A stretch of 64,000 nt of DNA from Diphasiastrum complanatum (taxonomy: Eukaryota; Streptophyta; Lycopodiopsida; Lycopodiales; Lycopodiaceae), in contig CM055100.1 of NCBI GenBank assembly GCA_029204225.1, forward strand, positions 48,272,348 to 48,336,347, given 5' to 3'. This document shows, one piece after another, positions 57,186-64,000 of the stretch (position 1 is the first letter of the stretch; each line of letters begins with the position of its first letter). The notes below the pieces were generated by a model that saw only the letters and a program-made list of their open reading frames with translations, had not been told where the DNA came from and searched no databases. A program made the translations under genes and the position numbers.

Positions 57186-58537
57186 GATGTATAGTACGAG
57201 CAACAGCAAGTTGTATAGGAAACTGGTTTCGTGTAATGGTATTTAAAAATGAGGATCCTATTTGGAATTCTTTACTAACTTTGTAAATTGGTGTCCATGT
57301 TTCTGGTATATGTTTCATTGTATAAAAGTGAGTATGGACAAGCCGTGTTTTTTGGCCAATGCGTGAATTGAGAAATTGAATCCAAATAATATCAGTTGCC
57401 ATTATGGTCGTTTTTGTTTGAAATAGACCATCAGCACCATTTACAAGACCATCTTCATATTGATGTTTGCCTGTTTTGACAACTATAGTTTTCCATAAAC
57501 CAGCAGTGTTTCTTGGTTTTTCAGGAATGGATATTGATTTGCTACATGTGCAAGAGCATGTGTCCTTTGCATGCAGGTAAAAACTAGTGCCCTCTGCTTG
57601 CTTAAAAGCTTGTTCATTGTGTGGTTTCCATTTCTTTGTTAGTATGGCACAGATAAGGAATATTCGGCGTATTCGGAATGGGTTTATAAGATTGTTGGTT
57701 AATCCAGTGAATGTCTTTGCTAGTTTGAGTGGCTTCTCTTATTCAATTCAATATCCCAATGTATGTGTCATTAGTTTGGCTCATTGTTTGTGTTAATTCA
57801 TAACAACGCAACAATTTATTCCAGTACAATAATTCGAATGCATTGAGAGAGGCATCATCCGATTTAAAAATCCATGCATCTAAAACAAGGCCTGTTTGAA
57901 AAAGATCACCACAAGTTATTACGTCAAGATCTCCAAAAAAAGAGGTTGGTCTATGTTTTATTGATCGAAGTCGTTGATCGGCGAATTGGAAAATACGACG
58001 GTCTATCAAAGATATTTCATCAAATATGGCAAGCTGTATGTCACGATATTTAGTAGTTAGTTCTTGGAGCTTGTCACCAGACAACGATGTTAAATTTTTG
58101 GCATTTATAGATATGTGCAGTGATGAATGAATGGTAGTGCCACGAACGTTGTATGCGGCTTTACCGGTATATGCCATTAACAAAGTCTTCGGTAATTCGA
58201 TATCTGTGGAATGGTATCTATGATAATGTCGAAGCAATCCTTGAGCTAAAAGTAGTAATGGGTATGTTTATCCAATGTCTGCCCCACCAGTTAGAAGTAA
58301 ATAAATGCGTTCATTTTGTTGAAGTCGTTTTAATCGCATAATATCATCAAAGATCAATCGTTGTGCTTGATTGAGGCTTCTGATGTTTTTGAAGTACGTA
58401 TTGTTGTCCATAATTGGGTATGGAAATTTGCCAGTTTCTTGTGAAGGTTGTCTTGAATGAGGTCGGCAAAGGGATGGAAAGTCGAGCTCAACATTATATT
58501 CACATTGTTGCTCGTCTCTAATTGGCAGGCTTTGCAT
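57118..58537 (-). pseudogene. Helentron helicase (Pif1-like SF1B)
   Basis: The minus strand starts (58537) with the stretch that usually joins Rep to helicase (SLNQAQRLIFDDIMRLKRL), then a degraded Walker A (LLLTGGADIG, stop, T where GAGTGKT is usual) near 58270. Next come AYTGKAAYNVRGTTIHSSLH, LAIFDEISLIDRRIFQFADQ (Walker B DE) near 58010, FFGDLDVITCGDLFQTG near 57925 and YELTQTMSQ near 57770. The C-terminal part is at 57402-57118: WTPIYKVSKEFQIGSS and QLAVARTIHRAQGLTMEPVI. After the 53-bp duplication the frame resumes with YIALSRIRNIKNLYL. It would unwind DNA during rolling-circle transposition. Broken by the Walker A stop, the 53-bp duplication and a further break between 57743 and 57402. 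Confidence 0.9.
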
Positions 58538-59379
58538 TTAGAGATTTTTTTTTTTCAGAAGATAATTCAATAAATAAAATTCTAGTTGAAGCATCTCATG
58601 TGTTGCAACACTTGTTGTGATTACTATCACTGAATATGTTGCTTTGTATTTGTCGGTTAAATTTGTTAGAAATTTCATTATATGCATTTCAATAGATAAA
58701 TAGCACATTGCATGTCATAATCATAACATGAGAGCTCCATTCATCAATATCATGCATGTAGAATATAGTATGTAGTGCAAGTTCATTGTTCATAAAACAA
58801 ATTGAGAGGGCATTCCATGTCTACATTGGAGACGTAGCATGTTGTGACAGGATGAATGTTGCTTGATAATCATTTATCATAGATATCTATGAAGATTATG
58901 GGAACACATTACATATAGATTGAGCTTTTACAAGGAACTATTAGGATGTAACCTCAAATGAACATGAAAAAATCATAATGTTTTTTTCATGTTACTCGAA
59001 TATCCTGCTTTGTAGATGAGATGTTGTATAAGCAGTGATTAGGCATGAACTAGAATCCATTGTAAAGAATCAACCTCATTGACATCTATTTCAAGACTAG
59101 ATATTTAAGATAGAAGGCTTATGTATCTAAATTGATTAATTAAATTCAGAAAAAAGTTCTTTTATCACTTTAATATAACACTATGTGAAGGATGATTTGG
59201 TGGTGAGAGCAAAAAATATAGAAAAATTAATTAATCTACTTGTATCTAGGGTACTGACACAAACACAATAAGAAATCCAAGTAGCTTAAGAAAGAAATGA
59301 CGTAATGTCATATCAATTACCTTGAGGCTAAGAGCAAATAGTGCACACACAAAGTAATAGTTAAGCGAAGGTGTTTAGG
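58538..59379. other. Non-coding, nothing recognised
   Basis: A T-run starts right beside the helicase start (58540-58555). No Rep sequence is found here on the minus strand, which is why Rep and helicase must be separate blocks. Confidence 0.55.
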
Positions 59380-59764
59380 GTTGGATATTTATCAGGGATC
59401 TGTCAAGTCAACCATGTTGTGACTATGACCAGTACTAATTGATGACCGAGCTCTTTGCAATTTTTTTATTAACTATAGTTCTCAATCTCTTGGAAGCTTC
59501 TTGGCCCAAACGACTAGTACATCTCACGATCGATGATTTGCTACTCCCACCTTAAAGATGTTCTCTAATTCTAGGAGCGTCGCCGGACTTTTGCAAGTGA
59601 CAAAAGTTACACTCCCAATCCATACATGCAAATTGCCACTTGGGACTAAGTGACTTCCTAGGAAATTTTTTCTTGGGTTGCACCGATGTTCCCCTAGATG
59701 TCGATGGCACATTGACATCAGTAGCGATATGTGATGTATCAAGCTGGGGCGTTGGATCACTCAT
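59380..59764 (-). pseudogene. BED-type zinc finger fragment, hAT-like transposase N-terminus
   Basis: From ATG 59764: MSDPTPQLDTSHIATDVNVP, a basic stretch (QPKKKFPRKSL), then KWQFACMDWECNFCHLQKSG followed by DAPRIREHL, a stop, and GGSSKSSIVRCTSRLGQEAS. The W-x-C-x2-C..R-x-x-x-HL spacing is the BED finger found at the start of many plant hAT transposases, where it binds element ends. Only this N-terminal part is present; a stop follows the His and the catalytic domain is not seen on this strand. Confidence 0.6.
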
Positions 59765-59819
59765 GATGAAGGAATTAAAAAAGTAGATGAAGAATATGGA
59801 CATTAAAGATCTCGAGATA

Positions 59820-60565
59820 TTTATGGACCCTAAATCAAGATTGGTTGAAACAAAAAAATGAGACACTATTGATGTGAAATTGAGAGCCAATTAATCCCAA
59901 AACATAGAGATAATGACCCAACAATGCACATCGTTTCTAAATATCATCAAGAAAACTGACTTCCCAAGTCATGAATTTGACAAGAATAGACTTTCCAAGA
60001 TTAATATTTTTGGACCCCTAAATCAAGATTGGTTGGAACAAAAAAATGAGACACTATTGATGTGAAATTGAGAGCCAATTAATCCCAAAACATAGAGATA
60101 ATGGCCCAAAAATTCACATCATCTCTAAATATCATCAAGAAAAGCGACTACCCAAGTCATGAAGTTGACGAGAATAGACTTTCCAAGATACATATGTTTG
60201 GACCCCTATATGAAGATTGGTTGGAAACAAAAAAATGAGACACTTATAATGTGAAATTGAGAGCCAATTAATCCCAAAAACATAGAGATAATGACCCAAC
60301 AATGCACATCGTTTCTAAATATCATCAAGAAAAGCGACTACCCAACTCATGAAGTTGACGAGAATAGACTTTCCAAGATACATATTTTTGGACCCTATAT
60401 GAAGATTGGTTGGAACAAACAAATGAGACACTAAGACAACCAATTAATCCCAAAACATAGAGATAATGACCCAACAATGTACATCATTTCTAAATATCAT
60501 TAAGAAAAGTGACTACCCAAGTCATGAAATAGATCTAGACAAGAATAGACTTTTCAAAATAATAT
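59820..60565. repeat. About four tandem copies of a roughly 187-bp unit
   Basis: Units begin near 59825, 60010, 60200 and 60389 with GGACCC..TA(A/T)AT(C/G)AAGATTGGTTG. They share AAAATGAGACACT, GAGAGCCAATTAATCCC, CATAGAGATAATG(A/G)CCCAA, CATCATCAAGAAAA-like and AATAGACTTTCCAAGAT. The later units lose a few bases. The length is close to plant satellite monomers (one nucleosome). Confidence 0.95.
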
Positions 60566-60748
60566 TTCCTTAACCCTAAACACTTTTCTAAATACCAAAT
60601 TAGGATCTAAAAGAAATATATGACCAAACAACTTATAAGCGTGACTTTATCTTTAAGCATTATTTTTTCTACTAGCTCTAAGCTTGCTTAGATCAATAAT
60701 AAACAACGAAACAACCTTTTTATAAGCATTTTTAGAGAGAGAATTATT

Positions 60749-61076
60749 GTGGGTGCATCATCTCAACATCCATCTCCAAGTTCCATTCCCAACAACAAAC
60801 TTTACAAGAGAGTTTTCGTGCACCTCTTTTGGGACGATGCACAACTCGCTTTAGCTGAAGCTGTATTTGTCACTGGTTCATCATTACACATGGTTAATCA
60901 TGACGAATGGAAAAGTGTGTGGCACAAAATCACAGAATATGGAGTAGAGATATATCACCAAATGAGAAATCAACTTCTCGACAAATGTTATGCAAAACAA
61001 GGAGTTGAGACATTGCTTTTAAACCACATTGGATGTACTATCATAAGTCTACATAAAAACTACGGACATCTCTAAA
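60749..61076 (+). pseudogene. hAT-like transposase fragment (DUF659 region, tentative)
   Basis: An open frame of 108 codons includes DDAQLALAEAVFVTGSSLHM, then VNHDEWKSVWHKITEYGVEI and CTIISLHKN. The order of an aromatic/Val start, xxN..F/W..V...I..YG and then a CTIIS-type motif recalls the DUF659 domain of hAT transposases. The motif that should follow (DGW-type) is missing, and a stop ends the frame. Together with the BED fragment on the other strand it could be part of one rearranged element. Confidence is modest because the match rests on spacing. Confidence 0.45.
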
Positions 61077-61134
61077 TGTTACGAAAATATACTCTTGGAT
61101 GGACCAGATGGTCTTAAAACAATTATGAAAAAAA

Positions 61135-61920
61135 ATGATCATGTTTGCCTTCAAATTTACAAACGAGAAAACTCTTTGTTATAAGTGGATAGCAAGAGTC
61201 AAAGATTTTCAATGGACTCGGAATAAGAAAATTGTAGAGGGATGGTATACTATTGATATGAAAACTATTTGTGCTTGGAATGCTATGTTGATTGAAAACT
61301 ACATTGTCAGACTTGGTAACTGAACGTGGAGGCAAATCCGAGGGATTCTCATGTGTTTTTCATACTCACCATTATGGTGTAACTAGTATCTTTCATATTT
61401 TGAAATGCGGTTTATTAAAAGATTAGCAAAATTGCAACAAATAAAATTTATGAATGATTTCAAATGCGCGTTCAGATATATTGATGACATATGCTTTATC
61501 AATAACCCCTTAATTGGGAATTTTCTTGACAACACAACAACACAGAGCTCCAGAAAACCCGTTCTGGATCTGTCCTTTGGAATATCTTGCAATTGATGAA
61601 AACGATACCACCAATAATATGGTAAATTTCTTGAATATTACCATTTCCTTTGATCCAATAAATGGTGCAGTACTTCTTTCTAAATACGGCAATAGAAGAG
61701 ACTTGCTTTTTTGATGTCTACAATATATACACCTGGCCTCCAATAGACCGATATATAACTCATATAAAATTATTGTTTCCCAGGTGATTTCAGCTATGTA
61801 CTGCTGTAATAATCAGCAAACATTTTTTAAGGAAGTAGATACTTTGGTTGATGCTTTTCAAAAAGAATGGCTTCATAAAAGACAAATTGTGTTTGATCAT
61901 TGATACACTGCTTACGAAAG
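61135..61920 (+). pseudogene. Penelope-like element reverse transcriptase fragment
   Basis: Reading through stops and two frameshifts gives a RT core: ENYIVRLGN near 61300, WRQIRGILMCFSYSPLW near 61330 (GIPMGxxxSP motif), FRYIDDICFINNP near 61470 (YIDD catalytic pair), then after a shift IC PLEYLAIDEND near 61570, NMVNFLNITISF and LSKYGNRRDLLF near 61670, then SNRPIYNSYKIIVSQVISAM near 61740. This order (FRYIDD, IYPxxL, FLDLxI, YDKRDDF-like, SNxP..) is characteristic of Penelope-like and related PLE RTs rather than Copia, gypsy or LINEs. No GIY-YIG endonuclease was found. The catalytic Asp pair is intact, but at least one upstream motif and the frame are lost. Confidence 0.7.
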
Positions 61921-61934
61921 AAAATTGTTCTGGA

Positions 61935-63340
61935 CTTGCTTTTGATTTGCCTACAAATATTTTTCTTTGCACTCTATCATCTTGTAATCTTTCAGAATCT
62001 TCAGCGCATATCTTTCTTGTGTTAGGTGGAGAATTCCTCTGCACTCGTCCCGGCCTATCCGCAGTCCTACACATATCTGTGCTTCTCCAAGATCTGAAAT
62101 GTCAAACTCATTCAGATAGCTGAGTTTTGATTTTCTGGATTAATTTTAGACAATTTCCCTATTATTAAATGAATCATCAACAAACAGTGTCATGAATACA
62201 AAACTGTCACCATCTCTGATTGTATATATATTACAATCAGATAACAAGGCATGCATTCCGATTGACTTAAGATAAAGATCAATTCTATTATGCCATGCTC
62301 TTGCAGCCTATTTCAATCCATAAATGTATTTTGTCAATCTGCATACAAATTCTAGATGATCCCTCATCCACAAAAACCTTCTGGTTGTGTCATATATATT
62401 TCTTCACCAATGTTCCCATATAGGGAATGCTACTTTTACATCAATTTGGTGAATTTCTAGATTGTACCTCGTAGCATATGCTAAGAGTGTTCTTATGCTA
62501 GCCATTTTCACTGTGGGAGAGAAGGTTTCATAATAATCGACTCCTTCCTTTTGTGAGAATCCTCTTGCCACTAATCTGGGCTTTGTAGTAGCGGACCACT
62601 GTACCTACTGCATTTGCTTTCTTTTTGAAAAACCCATTTATTGCTCATATCTTTCTTCCAGCAGGTAACGTTATCAATTCCCATGCTCTATTCCTTTCCG
62701 TGGATTGCAATTCTTCTTGCATGGATTGATGCCATTGCTTACTTTCAATGCTCTGGTCTACTTCTTGAAAAGTTTCTGGCTCTTCTATGATCCCACAAAA
62801 GCTTGTATATACATGACTCATCTCATCATTCTCAATCACACCTTCAGTGAAGGTGTCCGTGACCTCACTAGTTGGGTCACTGTCATCTGACACCCTTCCA
62901 CCAGTGCTGCTTTTGCAATTCTAGATTGTCTTGCTTGTACTTGAACTTGTACATTTTGTCTTTGTCCCTCATCTGGTGTCAATACTAGTTGAGCTGGGGG
63001 ACTTGCGAATGCCTCCTCAGCTTCACTATGTGTCTATTCTGGAAAAAATAAGGGTACTGATAGACATCAAACACCAGATTCTCGATCGAATCCCAAGAAC
63101 TGTGCTTCGTCAAATTTGACATCTTTACTGACAAGGAATTTTCTTGGTCAGTGGATCGTACAACGTGTATTTAGCTGCCTCAGACGGGTAGCCAATAAAG
63201 ATGGCTTTTGGAAGGACTTTTCATCCAATTTCTTTCTCCGTTGATTTGGTGTGTACATATAGGCATCACATCCAAAGATCTTGACATGTGAGAGATTTGG
63301 CCTTTTGCAAAACCATACTTCATATGGGGTCCTTGCCCTT
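61935..63340 (-). pseudogene. Copia integrase C-terminus to RT, decayed
   Basis: The minus strand starts at 63340 with ARTPYEVWFCKRPNLSHVKI then FGCDAYMYTPNQ, the Copia integrase C-terminal region, and goes on to an acidic linker (SDDSDPTSEVTDTFTEGVIE) and SKQWHQSMQEELQSTERNRA then WELITLPAGRKI (RT start, 62893-62645). Further down are FVDDSFN (catalytic Asp pair, near 62180), then DISDLGEAQICVGLRIGRDE and an RGILHLTQERYALKILKDYK block near 62060-61950. It ends at 61935, where the PLE fragment begins. Many stops and shifts. The LTR at 63341 has split it from its upstream part. Confidence 0.9.
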
Positions 63341-64000
63341 TGTTGGATTTATCTCCTCTACTCTCCTAAATCCTATGTTAATCTGCCTCCATTAATGCTG
63401 CTATATTTTACTTGTGTTGTCGCACAGTCTGCATATTTACAAGTAAATAAGACAGACAAATAAACCTGGACTGTCTGCATAAATACAAGTAGATTTCCAT
63501 AGGTGAAAAAGGCAACACTGTGTTATAATACACGTGATTTGTGACAGACAAGCAACACTGTCCTACAAATGCCAAAGGTTGCCCTGTATAGAAAAACGAG
63601 AGGGCACCCTGTAATCAGTTTTTAAGGCATTTGTCAGAGTGTTGCATTTTTTGCATTTTCATCAACGTTAATTTCAACGAAGGCTGACACTGGTCGCGAC
63701 CTTCTACGCTCATCCCATTGCACTGATGCAAACAAGATTTGACAACGACACGCATGCCACCCACAATTTTTCCTAGAACTAGCACATCCACCTTTTGGTA
63801 CCTTCTTCATCTGCCACAACCTGTGTAAAATAATGTATAATATTGAATACCATATGCGTATTTCAAATCAAAGAACGTTTGAAGCCATAACACATCAAAC
63901 AAACATCACTGATAATTAGAGCTAGACATTGTGTAGACGCTTTTGTTTTCTTCCAGACGTATTGTCAGTAACAGGTGATCACCTTAGCAAATTGTGTGAT
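63341..64000 (+). mobile_element. Copia LTR inserted in the Copia fragment, runs off the window
   Basis: It starts TGTTGGATTTATC abruptly inside the integrase TPYE motif of the minus-strand Copia fragment, so it is a later insertion. From 63375 it matches the LTR at 13648-14350; its start matches that at 3020. The right end, and any element behind it, lies outside the window. Confidence 0.85.

Overview
This window looks like nuclear DNA from a land plant with a repeat-rich genome. It is AT-rich, has spliced genes with GT..AG introns, and carries plant-type Copia and Ty3/gypsy elements whose primer sites match initiator tRNA-Met. It also holds two genes I recognise as host families. One is the proteasome assembly chaperone UMP1/POMP (plus strand, exons between 27478 and 36029). 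The other is a TPD1-like secreted cysteine-containing protein (minus strand, 54770-55769). The mix of other elements (a Helentron-type Helitron, a Penelope-like reverse transcriptase, and a non-LTR element with a possible restriction-like endonuclease) would fit a non-flowering land plant such as a fern, lycophyte, bryophyte or gymnosperm. That placement is inference; the species cannot be read from the sequence.

Layout. 1-8.1 kb: tandem and hairpin repeats, a broken Copia tail with its LTR and a nested insertion, a Ty3/gypsy gag fragment, and a Copia-type LTR with an adjoining primer-binding site. 8.1-14.4 kb: a nearly full-length but inactivated minus-strand Copia element, abutting an LTR of another Copia family. 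15.8-21.0 kb: a pair of direct LTR-like repeats around a degenerate minus-strand internal region. 21-25 kb: another Copia 3' end, minisatellites, and a large inverted repeat with about 380-bp arms. 25-26.7 kb: a dead Ty3/gypsy integrase and probable LTR. 27.3-36.0 kb: the UMP1 gene. Its second intron (about 7.4 kb) holds tandem repeats, a GC-rich two-gene module (a proline-rich AT-hook protein and a convergent charged protein) and a PPT-LTR-PBS block. 37.3-40.5 kb: LTR-like sequence and a decayed non-LTR retrotransposon. 40.5-48.8 kb: AT-rich, gene-poor DNA with a decayed inverted repeat.

48.8-58.5 kb holds the most unusual block. Zinc-finger/coiled-coil and Rep (HUH) parts of a Helentron lie on the plus strand. 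Its helicase and fused endonuclease/exonuclease/phosphatase domain lie on the minus strand. The TPD1-like gene sits between them, downstream of and co-oriented with the endonuclease. The two halves are complementary in content and can be explained by one inversion. 59.4-64 kb: BED/hAT-like fragments around a roughly 187-bp tandem repeat, a Penelope-like RT fragment, a Copia integrase-RT fragment, and a Copia LTR inserted into that fragment and running off the end.

Only UMP1 and the TPD1-like gene appear intact. Every transposable-element ORF seen has stops, frameshifts or lost catalytic residues. All identifications are from reading motifs; no database search was run.
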